Source of the DNA: Alishewanella tabrizica
GTDB taxonomy: Bacteria > Pseudomonadota > Gammaproteobacteria > Enterobacterales > Alteromonadaceae
NCBI RefSeq assembly: GCF_014652375.1
Contig: NZ_BMYR01000006.1
Coordinates: 186,001-250,000 of the forward strand
Length of the DNA: 64,000 nt
Direction of reading: 5' to 3'
Shown here: positions 10,627 to 19,215 of the stretch, piece by piece
Numbering within the stretch: the first letter of the stretch is position 1
Layout: each line of letters begins with the position of its first letter
Notes under the pieces: generated by a model
What the model was told of the DNA's origin: nothing
Databases searched by the model: none
Seen by the model: only the letters and a program-made list of their open reading frames with translations
Program-made: the position numbers and the translations under genes

Positions 10627-11964
10627 TCAATCTACTTTAGGTGCTGAGCCTGACGATACGAGTAATTGACGTTGTAGTTGATAATGAAAAACCGGCGCAT
10701 CAGCTGCACATTCTGCGGGCCCTGTTTTGTTACAAAGCGTGGTGCGGTTAAGGAGTAGAACACCTCGAGTATCGGGTTGAGGCGTAAAGCCGGCAATCAT
10801 CTCCTGAAATTCTGCGCCATCAAGCAGCATACAATCTTGGCTCTGATCAGCTTGGCAAGGCGCTTGTGAGTAATGCACTGCTATTAACCGCGTGTCGCCA
10901 GCTACCGCAGGGATTAGATGCTCGGGATAGCTTAGCCCTGCTATGACACAACGCTTGCCAAGGCCAGGTGTGATCTTAGATAAAGACTTATCAATACGAG
11001 GCTCTCCCCCCGAGGCTAAGCAGCTACCCTCAAAGCTATTTTTGCTACTGTGATTCTCATCTAAGGCTCTATTGGGCCCAAAAACCATTATGATTAAAAG
11101 CAGCAAACTGGATAAGATGGTTAGTGGGTGCTTTTTTAGTCGTTTGTGAAGGAACGTCAATAGGTCGCCTAGTATTTTTGCGGTGACAGTCCTGAGACTT
11201 GGTCTAAAGCGATACTGCGCGATCAGTTCAAAGTCGTCGATATCAGCAGTATAGTCAGGTAATACCACAGCAAACTGATCACGCAGAGTGATATGTGCAT
11301 TACGGAAAATAAGATTAGGTGGCTCGGTGTCAGAAGATGACCAGAGTGTTTTAAAAACGACTAGGTTGCCAATTAATCCTTCAACATAGCGATGAAAGGG
11401 GTAAAGCATTATCGGTGTGTTAGGTAACTTTTGTGCTTGGTAAGTAAGGTACTCGTAAACCTCGATTCTGTTTATGTCGATTTCTTTATCGCTGACATGT
11501 ATAGCCGTAATGTGGCTATCAACCGCAAATGCTTCTGCGCGGGTCAGTTGGCGAATTTCTTCTGTATAGCATCCAAAGCGTAGCAGCTTAAGCTCACCGT
11601 GTTCAGCCACGGCAACAAAATCACTCTCTTCATCATCACTATATGAGGAAAGTACTTGAGTGTTAAACATTTGGCTAAGAAATATCGCCTCATGCAAGAT
11701 TTCTCTGTAAATTTGAAAAGAGTCAAATTTGTTGGGGTGTTCAGCTAAAAATGCTTCAAATTCTGGGCAAATAATGTCGGGTATTTTGATAAGGCTATCA
11801 TAATGCGCGCCGAGACTGGGTGGTGCGCCTTCAGGTGCGAAGGCATCAAGAAACCATGCGGATTTATCTTTTACATGGTACAAACGCCAGCTTGTTGTAC
11901 TCATTTCCCGCAGCAAGCTTATCTCGGGTTTATCTTTAAAAACCGTTAGGCGTTGTCGCCACAT
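10627..11964 (-). CDS. unknown single-span membrane protein with Cys-rich C-terminal domain
   Basis: 445 residues, family not recognised. About 280 mostly acidic residues come first, then one hydrophobic span at about residues 280-297 flanked on the N side by Lys/Arg (HKRLKKHP), then a C-terminal domain of about 150 residues with seven cysteines. By the positive-inside rule the N-terminal part is cytoplasmic and the Cys-rich part periplasmic, where disulfides could form (inference). A GGAG lies 8 bases before the ATG. It is the only protein gene between the two tRNA-Leu/tRNA-Gly copies and transcribes against them. No helix-turn-helix or kinase motif is visible. Confidence 0.7.
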   Translation of the reverse strand: MWRQRLTVFKDKPEISLLREMSTTSWRLYHVKDKSAWFLDAFAPEGAPPSLGAHYDSLIKIPDIICPEFEAFLAEHPNKFDSFQIYREILHEAIFLSQMFNTQVLSSYSDDEESDFVAVAEHGELKLLRFGCYTEEIRQLTRAEAFAVDSHITAIHVSDKEIDINRIEVYEYLTYQAQKLPNTPIMLYPFHRYVEGLIGNLVVFKTLWSSSDTEPPNLIFRNAHITLRDQFAVVLPDYTADIDDFELIAQYRFRPSLRTVTAKILGDLLTFLHKRLKKHPLTILSSLLLLIIMVFGPNRALDENHSSKNSFEGSCLASGGEPRIDKSLSKITPGLGKRCVIAGLSYPEHLIPAVAGDTRLIAVHYSQAPCQADQSQDCMLLDGAEFQEMIAGFTPQPDTRGVLLLNRTTLCNKTGPAECAADAPVFHYQLQRQLLVSSGSAPKVD

Positions 11965-12090
11965 GGCGGTTACTCCAGTTCGCGGAATATTTCAGGCTAA
12001 TTGGTTAAAAGTAGAGAGTTAGCCAGAATTCGTCAATCTGTACACAGAGCAATTTATGCTCTGTGCTACCTTGGTTCTGCGCATCAGAAT

Positions 12091-12148
12091 GGATTTATAA
12101 TCCCTCGGGGGAAACCCCGTGCCGGTTCAAGTCCGGCCCCGGGAACCA
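12091..12148 (+). pseudogene. tRNA-Leu 3' fragment (broken copy)
   Basis: 58 bases matching 10258-10315 of the intact tRNA-Leu with two differences: A to T in the anticodon loop and C to A in the acceptor end (GGGCACCA becomes GGGAACCA). The D arm, 5' acceptor and 5' anticodon region are missing, so it cannot make a tRNA. Confidence 0.9.
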
Positions 12149-12238
12149 TTTAGTTGATTTTAAATATGTTTTTTAATCACTAAAACGCAGAATAACGAAC
12201 TACAAAAAGTCATGTGTAATTCGTGTGTAACACAACAT

Positions 12239-12314
12239 GCTAGTTTAGCTCAGCTGGTAGAGCGCGACCTTGCCAAGGTCGAGGTCACGAGTTCGAACCT
12301 CGTAACTCGCTCCA
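12239..12314 (+). tRNA. tRNA-Gly (GCC), second copy with acceptor mismatch
   Basis: Identical to the copy at 10378-10453 except for the third base (GCTAGTT instead of GCGAGTT), which leaves a T/C mismatch at position 3:70 against AACTCGC. It retains anticodon GCC and CCA. May be functional with reduced stability, or decaying. It lies behind the broken tRNA-Leu rather than an obvious promoter. Confidence 0.85.
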
Positions 12315-12321
12315 AATTCCG

Positions 12322-12352
12322 AAAAAGCCACTTATCTAAGCGGCTTTTTTTA
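12322..12352 (+). terminator. terminator after the second tRNA-Gly
   Basis: Arms AAAAAGCCACTTA and TAAGCGGCTTTTTT with one A/C mismatch, followed by T residues. Similar in design to the terminator at 10458-10488 but different in sequence. Confidence 0.8.
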
Positions 12353-12468
12353 TGCGTGTTTCTTGCTAGCATTACACCGCTTGACTCTCACATGCCACAC
12401 AGTCACTGTGACAGGTTAACGGCTATTAATACCTATGAATAGCCTTTGTTGTGACTGCAATTAAATGC

Positions 12469-13443
12469 TCACTGTTTTACGTTAGTGATAACAGTTGTAG
12501 CACTGATCCGCCGTAGACTTACAAAAAATATCACTGATAACAGGGTGGTGAATAATGCGGCCCAAAACCACTTAGCAGGGCTGCCATTGTATAAAACAAA
12601 GTACGCCAATTGTCCGATGTTTAACACGGCAATACCACGTAACATCCATTCTTTGTTGACCCGGCTAAGGATGTACGCGCCAAACGGTGCCATCATTAAT
12701 ACTACCGGATAAGCACAAAGCCAGGTTTGATATTGATAGGGTGTCAAGGCGTTATCAACCAGTGCGCGATACGTAAAACCACCGATACTAATGGCTGCCA
12801 TCAACATAATCGCCATATGGGTTGCCACTTTTTCGTGCATACGAAAGCGGGTCACTAGGAGGGTGTATAAAATAATATCGGCCCCCGTTCCAAACAAACT
12901 GGCGCACATCCCGCCCAAAAGCAATATAACTAATACCATCGCCCATTCGGTCTGCTTGGGGGAGCGCATTGCGGTGTGGTGGCCGCGATGCTCAGACAAG
13001 CTGTATACCACTGCAAAGGCGGTGATTAAGCTTAAAAACAGGGCTTGAATAAGATAGATTGGTAAGCCTTGTAAATAATGCATACCGAGAATAAAGCCGG
13101 CAAAACACAGTGGGATCATCCAGAGTAACGGTATAAAAACCCTCTTGTTCGTGCTTTGGCTAAGGATATAAATACTGGCACTTGTCATACCAATACTTTG
13201 AATCATTAAACTAAAATCACGCGCCATTTCGCGGTCAATCTGCAGAAAAATATTCAACACCGGAAAAGCAACTGCCCCCCCGCCTTCGGGGGTAAGCCCC
13301 GCAACAAAGGCGCCAACTACCATAATAGCGGGGTAATACCAATGGTCTGCTAAGAAGTGCAAATCTGAACGTGTAAAAAAAAGGAAGAACCAAGTGCCTA
13401 ATGCGACGAAAAACCAGAGACGAAAAACCGGTAAAGCAAACAT
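12469..13443 (-). CDS. TauE/SafE-family sulfite exporter-like permease
   Basis: 324 residues with about eight to nine hydrophobic segments. Residues around 43-64 contain GAFVAGLTPEGGGAVAFPVL, the Gly-rich first-repeat signature of TauE/SafE permeases; the second repeat is near LLGGMCASLFGTGADIILYT. The family moves organosulfur anions or sulfite across the inner membrane; the substrate here is not known. AAGG lies six bases before the ATG. It is followed on the same strand by no other gene; the regulator at 13561 is upstream, separated by 117 bases. Confidence 0.88.
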   Translation of the reverse strand: MFALPVFRLWFFVALGTWFFLFFTRSDLHFLADHWYYPAIMVVGAFVAGLTPEGGGAVAFPVLNIFLQIDREMARDFSLMIQSIGMTSASIYILSQSTNKRVFIPLLWMIPLCFAGFILGMHYLQGLPIYLIQALFLSLITAFAVVYSLSEHRGHHTAMRSPKQTEWAMVLVILLLGGMCASLFGTGADIILYTLLVTRFRMHEKVATHMAIMLMAAISIGGFTYRALVDNALTPYQYQTWLCAYPVVLMMAPFGAYILSRVNKEWMLRGIAVLNIGQLAYFVLYNGSPAKWFWAALFTTLLSVIFFVSLRRISATTVITNVKQ

Positions 13444-13560
13444 GTTATACCTTACTTAACAAAAGCACGTTCAAAATATTCATTATTGTTTTTACACTTT
13501 ACCTGAGTTACCGATCAGCGCATAGATGGCTGTAGCACTGATGCGTAAAAATAGTGTGTG

Positions 13561-14637
13561 TCAGTTTATCGTTTGAGACAAAATATTATTGAGGTGTCGC
13601 AAGCCCAATAATACTCCTGCAATAAACAAGATGGCTTCAGCCAGCGTGCAGACGAAGAGTATTGACGTTAAATGTTCATTTTGTAGAAATAAGGCGGGTT
13701 GTAATAGTTGCCCAAAAGGGGCATCACGAAACTCACTGGCAAGTTGCATTAAGCTTCCCGCGAGTAAGTTTCCTCCTGTTAAATAAATGCCGCCGCCTGC
13801 GAGCAGTCCTGGCCAAACGAGATGCAAAAATGCAGTGGATTTTCTATGTTTGCTGGCTATTACACCAAGAGCCGTAGCACCGCCGATGATAGCGCCTTCG
13901 GGGGCACCCGTTAGATGCGAAGGGCTGCCAGCAAAAAATAGCGTTAACATCTCACTAAACAGCAAATTAGCAAAGCCGCCGATAACTAAACCGCCTACCA
14001 TGCCGGCGAAAACTATCGGGTAAGGTTGATTAGGAAAGTGTATTCGGACGGCGCTTATTGCCGCTGTTATCGCGGCTCCGGCTAACATCGCAAGCAATAA
14101 AGTAATACAAGTAGTGACTAAACACAGTGAGAGTGTTTGTGTGTTAACAGAGGGCGCTAATAACATAGCCAGCATGCCGTATAGTATACCGCCTAGCACG
14201 CCCGCACAGATTGCTCCACCTATCCCAGAACCAAGGTATTGCCAAAATAAGCTTTGGGATATTACAGTATTTTTATTGGTAATTAACGGTGTGTCGGTCT
14301 CTGGCGTTAACGACGATGTGATCATTGCGACAGGGGCAATAAACCGATAACCATGTTTAGGCACGGTTTCAATAAAGTGTGGCTTAGTTGCGCTATCATT
14401 GAGTAAGCGACGTAGCGTTCGAATACACTGCGTTAATGCTTCGTCGCTAACCACAATTCCTGGCCACACCTGATCGAAAAATTGTTGTTTAGTAACTAAT
14501 TTACCTGCGTGTTGCAGCATAAGCAGCAAGGCGTCAAAGTAACGGCTATTTAGCTCCACAAGTTGCCGCGACTGAAAAAGTTGTCGTTGTTCAGGTGCCA
14601 GTTCAAAATGCTCAAATTTAAAACGTAGTCTATCCAC
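13561..14637 (-). CDS. ToxR/CadC-like winged-helix regulator fused to a multi-pass membrane domain
   Basis: 358 residues. Residues 1-100 form an OmpR/PhoB-type winged helix as in ToxR/CadC: LVTKQQFFDQVWPGIVVSDE, CIRTLRRLLND, and the wing FIETVPKHGYRFIAPV. ToxR-class regulators normally have one membrane span and a periplasmic sensor. Here residues 130-350 contain about six hydrophobic, Gly/Ala-rich segments with short loops and no sizeable periplasmic domain. It probably binds DNA from the membrane; the signal is unknown. The small membrane protein at 14683-15240 lies 45 bases upstream in the same orientation. Confidence 0.82.
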   Translation of the reverse strand: MDRLRFKFEHFELAPEQRQLFQSRQLVELNSRYFDALLLMLQHAGKLVTKQQFFDQVWPGIVVSDEALTQCIRTLRRLLNDSATKPHFIETVPKHGYRFIAPVAMITSSLTPETDTPLITNKNTVISQSLFWQYLGSGIGGAICAGVLGGILYGMLAMLLAPSVNTQTLSLCLVTTCITLLLAMLAGAAITAAISAVRIHFPNQPYPIVFAGMVGGLVIGGFANLLFSEMLTLFFAGSPSHLTGAPEGAIIGGATALGVIASKHRKSTAFLHLVWPGLLAGGGIYLTGGNLLAGSLMQLASEFRDAPFGQLLQPALFLQNEHLTSILFVCTLAEAILFIAGVLLGLRHLNNILSQTIN

Positions 14638-14682
14638 GTAAGCTACTCAGCAACTGCTTCGATAAGTAATAATAGTCATTTT

Positions 14683-15240
14683 TTAGTTCGTTATGCTACT
14701 TGGAACGCTGATAGCCTGTCGTAATAGGCCGGCGGCTAACAGCCAACATAACGTAAATGCGGCTGTTAAGAAAGGGGCGGCACCAAGATCATTATATTGA
14801 ATTATTACTTCGATACCGACTTGAACTGCAGCTGTAAAACATAAAACATGGTGTGCGCTAAATACGTTAAATCGGGTGAGTAATGTACCTAATATCAGGG
14901 TAATTATGATAATAAAATAGAGTAAATTAGTGGGGTTATTTTCGTTTCCAATAATTCCCACTGCTAAATTTATCCAAATTAATAATAGGGAGGATAGCGC
15001 AGCAATACTCCAGCCAACGCGTCGTGCAACAGTATTCTGTTTTCGGAAGGCGAGTTCCAGAAGTAGTGCGGTACCGCCCAATAATGCTGTGGCTGCTACA
15101 AAGTCGAAGCCGGTCCAATGCACCTCAACTGTAAATTGCATCGCAAGTAAGGGGAGGAGCAATAACGCTATTACAGTACCCCACAACACAATACGCCATG
15201 GCGTTATCCACGTGAATTGCAAAAGCCTATTTTTTTTCAT
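14683..15240 (-). CDS. small multi-pass membrane protein
   Basis: 185 residues from the ATG at 15240, which follows a GGGTGG ribosome site; an in-frame GTG at 15249 is less likely. About six hydrophobic segments (residues 15-35, 45-62, 75-95, 102-120, 125-145, 155-175) and little else; no family recognised. Co-oriented with the membrane-bound ToxR-like regulator and only 45 bases ahead of it, so the two may form one operon and interact in the membrane (inference). Confidence 0.72.
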   Translation of the reverse strand: MKKNRLLQFTWITPWRIVLWGTVIALLLLPLLAMQFTVEVHWTGFDFVAATALLGGTALLLELAFRKQNTVARRVGWSIAALSSLLLIWINLAVGIIGNENNPTNLLYFIIIITLILGTLLTRFNVFSAHHVLCFTAAVQVGIEVIIQYNDLGAAPFLTAAFTLCWLLAAGLLRQAISVPSSITN

Positions 15241-15437
15241 GATGACCACCCGTTGATAAAATGTTCTTTATTGTGGCGATATGATTTAAAAAAACATGAG
15301 AAAAAAATGAGGAAGAGTAATTTTGTTATGTAAAGCGGTTATTTACAAGATAAGCTAGTGATCAAGAGAGGGTATAGTTGAATACATGAGCACAAGATAA
15401 TACTAGTGCCCATGATACGTTACAATGTATATTTTTG

Positions 15438-17831
15438 TTAAAATATCGCACGAAGACCGATGGTTAAGGCTCTACCAGGCAGTGGAGCATCTTCCTTGAT
15501 GAAGGAGCTGTGTACGAAAGCCAGTTCATTGGTTAAATTGGTGCCACGTATAAATGCAGTCATATCCACTTTTGCGAGATTAAAGTCATAGTTCAGACTT
15601 GCATCTAACAAGGTATAGCGTGCTGTTGGGCTTTCATAAAACGCAACTTTGTCTTGTTTAGCATAGTGTGTCAGGCCAACATCGGCACGCCAATTGAAAC
15701 CGCTGTATTGGTAACCTAAGCCAAATTTATACGGCGGGATGCGCGGTAAATAATCACCATCTTTTAATTTCGCTCTCACAGCATCAAAAAAAACATTGAG
15801 AGAATTGGCAGCATTCAGTTGATAGCGCGCCTCAAATTCCATTCCGTATAATGTCGCATCCCGTTGTTGGTATTGATATAACGGGAAACCTTCTTCAGCA
15901 TGCCCTTCGTGCTCATGGGCTTCTTCTGCGTGCTCAGCATGCTCGCTATGCTCGGAGTGCAGATCATCCATTGATAAGCCGGTATTGGCTAAATACAAAT
16001 AATCATGGACGTTATTTAAAAAGAAATTATAGGTAAAGGTTAAATCACCTTGAAAGTGTCTAAACGTAAGATCAAGATTATTGGCAATTTCTTTTTTAGC
16101 ACGACGGTCTGAACGTTCTAACTCACCATCATGCAACTCATAAGCGAGTCCTAATTCATAACTGCGTGTAGCGATATGTGCACCATTCGAATACAGCTCA
16201 GCGGCACTGGGTGCACGTTCTGAGTGGCTTACTGCCACTGCCCAAGAGAAGCCTGGTACAAATTCCCAAACTAAACCGGCTGATGCACTTAACGCCGTAA
16301 AGGTGTCTTTAAGCGAATGTTCTACTTCAAGCTCATGGCCAAGGGAAATAAGGCCCGCATCGTGTCGGGTATTTTCAACACGACCACCGAGTTGCGCCGT
16401 TACATTACCAAATTGTTTTTCTTCAAGCACAAAGATAGCTTGTGATAGCGTTACGCTATCAGGCGTAAAGGCTTCTTCACCAAATGCTTGATAATCAGAG
16501 CGTTGCAAATGATAGCCGACTAAACCATGCCAACCATTAAATGTTTCATGCTCAAGGGTAACTCGGCTCTCTAGCGCTTTATTTTTAAAAGTGGTTCCCG
16601 GCTCACCATCTTCAATTTCTTGGTGTTGATAATCAGTGTAGGCAGCAACAAATGACAGCGTTTCTATGCCTGAGAACGGTGTATAGAGTTCACCTGCCAA
16701 ACTCACCCGATTTTGTTTTAGTTTAGCAAAGACGCTTTCTTCTTCATGAGCGTCTTCTTCATGTTCATCTTCTTCACTGTGCTCATCCCCATGTTCATGA
16801 CCATGTTCGTGGTGTCCAGGAATACCGTAATCAGTATCTAATCGACCCACACTTACGCCGAATAAACCGCGTTCGTTGATCAGGCTGATCCCCGCATTTA
16901 AGGCATTACTGCGTGTCCAAGAGTTTTCAAGTGTGTTACTGGTTTCCCCTTCGTCGTTAGTAAAAGTGGGAATATCATAGTTGTTGGTATCACGATTAAA
17001 TCCGTCAAAATGCCATGCCACATTGTTCTGGCTTCCCTCGTGATTGAGGGCAACGATCTTTTCATCAGAAACATCAACGTAACGCGTTTCTAATTTTGTT
17101 TCATTAATAGCCCTTAATTGGCGGGGAATACGATTGTCTACTACGTTTACAACCCCACCTATAGCCCCACTTCCATAAAGTAATGTAGCTGGGCCGCGTA
17201 GCACCTCTATTTGCTCAGCGGAAAGTGCATCAGCGGTTATGGCATGGTCAGGTCCAATGCGCGAGACATCGCCTGTATCCAAGCCATTATTCATTATTTT
17301 TACTCTAGGACCATCCAAGCCACGGATGATTGGGCTAGAGGCAACCGGTCCATAATAGTTAGCATGCACACCGGGTTCGTACTTTAAGGTTTCACCTAAT
17401 GTAGGTTCAGTTCGTCTTGACAGTTCTTCAGCACTCAGCACTGAAACGGGCGTGGCCATTTCTAAATTGTATTTGTGAATACCCGATGCCGCGACCACAA
17501 TACGTTCCATTCGCCCTTCGGTTAAGCGCACAGTTAATTGAGGTTGATCTGGTGTTGTAACAATAAAGGTATCGCCAAACCCGCTAGCAGAAATATGCAA
17601 TTCAGCATTAACCGGTGCTTGAATACTAAACTTACCTTCAGCATCGGCATAGATATATTGCTGGCGGCCATGAAGATGAACCCGTGCATTTTTTATGGGT
17701 TGGCCTTGTTGATCAATCACAACACCCGTAAAACGTTGTGATCCGGTTTGTGTTTGGGCATTTACGCTAAAACTTAAACTGATTAGTGCGGCTAAAACGC
17801 TATAACGTTTTAAGGTACGAGAGTGATGCAT
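15438..17831 (-). CDS. ZnuD-like TonB-dependent receptor with His-rich loops
   Basis: 797 residues. Signal peptide (cleavage after VNA), a carboxypeptidase-regulatory-like beta domain at about 35-105, then a plug with PVASSPIIRGLDGPRVKIM and GDVSRIGPDHA, and a barrel ending in aromatic F (GLRAIF). Two extracellular loops are very rich in His, Asp and Glu: one near residue 340 (GHHEHGHEHGDEHSEED) and one near 630 (HSEHSEHAEHAEEAHEHEG). This arrangement is that of zinc receptors such as Neisseria ZnuD, where the His-rich loops capture zinc. A Zur-like palindrome overlaps the promoter. Most likely role: zinc uptake across the outer membrane under zinc starvation. Confidence 0.88.
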   Translation of the reverse strand: MHHSRTLKRYSVLAALISLSFSVNAQTQTGSQRFTGVVIDQQGQPIKNARVHLHGRQQYIYADAEGKFSIQAPVNAELHISASGFGDTFIVTTPDQPQLTVRLTEGRMERIVVAASGIHKYNLEMATPVSVLSAEELSRRTEPTLGETLKYEPGVHANYYGPVASSPIIRGLDGPRVKIMNNGLDTGDVSRIGPDHAITADALSAEQIEVLRGPATLLYGSGAIGGVVNVVDNRIPRQLRAINETKLETRYVDVSDEKIVALNHEGSQNNVAWHFDGFNRDTNNYDIPTFTNDEGETSNTLENSWTRSNALNAGISLINERGLFGVSVGRLDTDYGIPGHHEHGHEHGDEHSEEDEHEEDAHEEESVFAKLKQNRVSLAGELYTPFSGIETLSFVAAYTDYQHQEIEDGEPGTTFKNKALESRVTLEHETFNGWHGLVGYHLQRSDYQAFGEEAFTPDSVTLSQAIFVLEEKQFGNVTAQLGGRVENTRHDAGLISLGHELEVEHSLKDTFTALSASAGLVWEFVPGFSWAVAVSHSERAPSAAELYSNGAHIATRSYELGLAYELHDGELERSDRRAKKEIANNLDLTFRHFQGDLTFTYNFFLNNVHDYLYLANTGLSMDDLHSEHSEHAEHAEEAHEHEGHAEEGFPLYQYQQRDATLYGMEFEARYQLNAANSLNVFFDAVRAKLKDGDYLPRIPPYKFGLGYQYSGFNWRADVGLTHYAKQDKVAFYESPTARYTLLDASLNYDFNLAKVDMTAFIRGTNLTNELAFVHSSFIKEDAPLPGRALTIGLRAIF

Positions 17832-17861
17832 AATGGGTCCTAAATGAGCACTATTTTGGTG

Positions 17862-17873
17862 ATGTTATAACAT
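17862..17873. promoter_or_regulatory. Zur-like operator
   Basis: Perfect 12-bp palindrome ATGTTATAACAT, 31 bases before the receptor start, with extended near-symmetry (TGATGTTATAACATTA). It matches the centre of gammaproteobacterial Zur sites as I remember them (GTTATA..TATAAC type). It abuts and overlaps the -10 box, as expected for a repressor. Confidence 0.7.
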
Positions 17874-17899
17874 TATACAGATTTGCTTCAAACGAACAA
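17872..17899 (-). promoter_or_regulatory. promoter of the ZnuD-like receptor
   Basis: Minus strand: -35 TTGTTC (17894-17899), 16-base spacer, -10 TATAAT (17872-17877). The start of transcription would fall inside the Zur-like palindrome. Confidence 0.65.
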
Positions 17900-17959
17900 G
17901 CAAAAGTACACCGCTGCAATTTGCACACTTTAACGTTTTTACCAAAACTGTGCGTAATG

Positions 17960-17980
17960 CCCCGCCCTTTTAGGGCGGGG
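17960..17980 (+). repeat. left-end hairpin of the IS
   Basis: Arms CCCCGCCCT and AGGGCGGGG with a TTT loop. IS605-type elements are recognised through such subterminal hairpins rather than inverted terminal repeats. Confidence 0.8.
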
Positions 17981-18047
17981 GTGGATAGCGCATGACGCAA
18001 AGCGGCATAAGGTTGACAACAGCAATGATGCTGTATAAATTAACAGT

Positions 18048-19103
18048 GTGAAAGCAATCAAAACACTCCAAGTTCGTGTGCGTGATAAGCACGCTAAAGC
18101 CCTGTCAGCGCAAGCTCGACAGGTGAACTTTGTATGGAATTATGTCAATGAATTAAGTGCGCGGAATATTCGTGAGCATGGCCGCTTTTTATCCGACTTC
18201 GACATTCAGAAATATACTAACGGTTGCGCTAAAGACTTAGGTTTGCACAGCCAAACCGTTCAGGAAGTATCTAAAGAGTACGTGACACGCCGAAAGCAAT
18301 TTAAGAAAGCTAAGCTTCGCTGGCGCAAGTCAGGTGGCGCTAAACGCTCGCTAGGCTGGATCCCCATTAAATCTGGCGCTGCCTGCTTCAAAAGCGGTCA
18401 AGTCTACTTTAACAGGCAATATTATAAGGTATGGGATAGCTATGGACTGTCTGGCTATGCGTTTAAATCTGCCTCATTTACAGAAGATACCAGAGGCCGC
18501 TGGTATTTTAATGTTGTCGTTGAAGTTGACACAACGCAATCAACGGGTACTGCCAGTGTCGGTATCGACTTAGGCTGTAAGGCTGCTGCTACCGACTCTA
18601 ACGGTGTAAGTGTCCCAAGCCGTGACTACCGCACGTTAGAAGCTAAATTAGGACTGGCGCAACGCGCCAGCAAGAAACGCCGTGTAAAGGCGATACACGC
18701 GAAAATAAAAAACCGCCGCAAAGACAAATTACACAAATACAGCCGTAAGCTCGTGAATGAAAATGCGGCCATATTCATAGGTGATGTATCAAGCACTAAA
18801 CTCACTAAAACCAAGATGGCAAAATCGGTTTTAGATGCAGGATGGGGCTTGCTGAGGACTATGCTGGCATACAAATGCGCTCACGCAGGCATTGTCTATC
18901 AGAGCATCAACGAAGCCTATACTACCCAATCCTGTTCGCGCTGTGGCTCACGCCACAGCAGTCTGAAAGGTAGACCAGGACTTGGAATAAGAGAATGGAC
19001 TTGTTATGACTGCGGTACTCATCATGACCGCGACATTAACGCAGCAAAGAACATTCTCGCGCTGGGGCATCAGCGTCTCGCAGGAGGAATCCCCGTCCTT
19101 TAG
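18048..19103 (+). CDS. tnpB: TnpB, RNA-guided nuclease-type transposon protein
   Basis: 351 residues from a GTG at 18048. N-terminal helical/OrfB domain with FVWNYVNELS, RuvC-I motif GIDLG with Asp174, zinc-ribbon cysteines 296, 299, 319 and 322, and RuvC-III HDRDINAAKNI with Asp329. At the usual RuvC-II position, where most TnpBs have Glu (as in VVEDL), this protein has Gly245 (IFIGDVSS). A Glu at 289 (INEAYTTQ) lies next to the zinc ribbon and could substitute. TnpB proteins cut DNA guided by an RNA from the element's right end, favouring its persistence. The stop codon lies within the right-end hairpin. Confidence 0.9.
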   Translation: MKAIKTLQVRVRDKHAKALSAQARQVNFVWNYVNELSARNIREHGRFLSDFDIQKYTNGCAKDLGLHSQTVQEVSKEYVTRRKQFKKAKLRWRKSGGAKRSLGWIPIKSGAACFKSGQVYFNRQYYKVWDSYGLSGYAFKSASFTEDTRGRWYFNVVVEVDTTQSTGTASVGIDLGCKAAATDSNGVSVPSRDYRTLEAKLGLAQRASKKRRVKAIHAKIKNRRKDKLHKYSRKLVNENAAIFIGDVSSTKLTKTKMAKSVLDAGWGLLRTMLAYKCAHAGIVYQSINEAYTTQSCSRCGSRHSSLKGRPGLGIREWTCYDCGTHHDRDINAAKNILALGHQRLAGGIPVL

Positions 19104-19110
19104 GGCGGGG
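19091..19110 (+). repeat. right-end hairpin of the IS (also 3' end of the guide RNA scaffold)
   Basis: Arms CCCCGTCCT and AGGGCGGGG around TT; overlaps the tnpB stop. In this family the omega/reRNA comes from the 3' part of tnpB and this end, with the guide starting just outside, here near 19121 (inference from family knowledge). Confidence 0.7.
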
Positions 19111-19215
19111 AGGATGTCAATTTTTGAAGTTTTTTAGGCTACAGATGTAAAAACCTTTAACGGTAGCAGAGTAACCATGCTAATCTAAATGCGTTATTTT
19201 ATTGTTGTAGTTAAT

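Larger units (their letters stand above)
17955..19120 (+). mobile_element. IS200/IS605-family (IS1341-type) insertion, tnpB only
   Basis: About 1.17 kb. A single tnpB gene is flanked by similar hairpins (17960-17980 and 19091-19110) that end in the same AGGGCGGGG arm. No tnpA, so it would need a TnpA supplied in trans. The right end reads GGGGAGGATGTCAA, a common terminus in this family; exact ends are estimates. It sits between the zinc receptor (minus) and the metal efflux operon (plus) and does not break a gene. Confidence 0.82.

Noticed and set aside
10316-12090. Integrative island with its own integrase
   Set aside because: No integrase or excisionase gene is present. I keep only the weaker statement of a duplication with possible attachment-site origin.
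12212-12442. 76-codon ORF over the second tRNA-Gly
   Set aside because: Contains the whole tRNA; no ribosome site.
17960-19110. Composite transposon or CRISPR-like repeat pair
   Set aside because: The two similar hairpins are the subterminal structures of one IS200/IS605-type element. There is no spacer series and no other cas-like gene.
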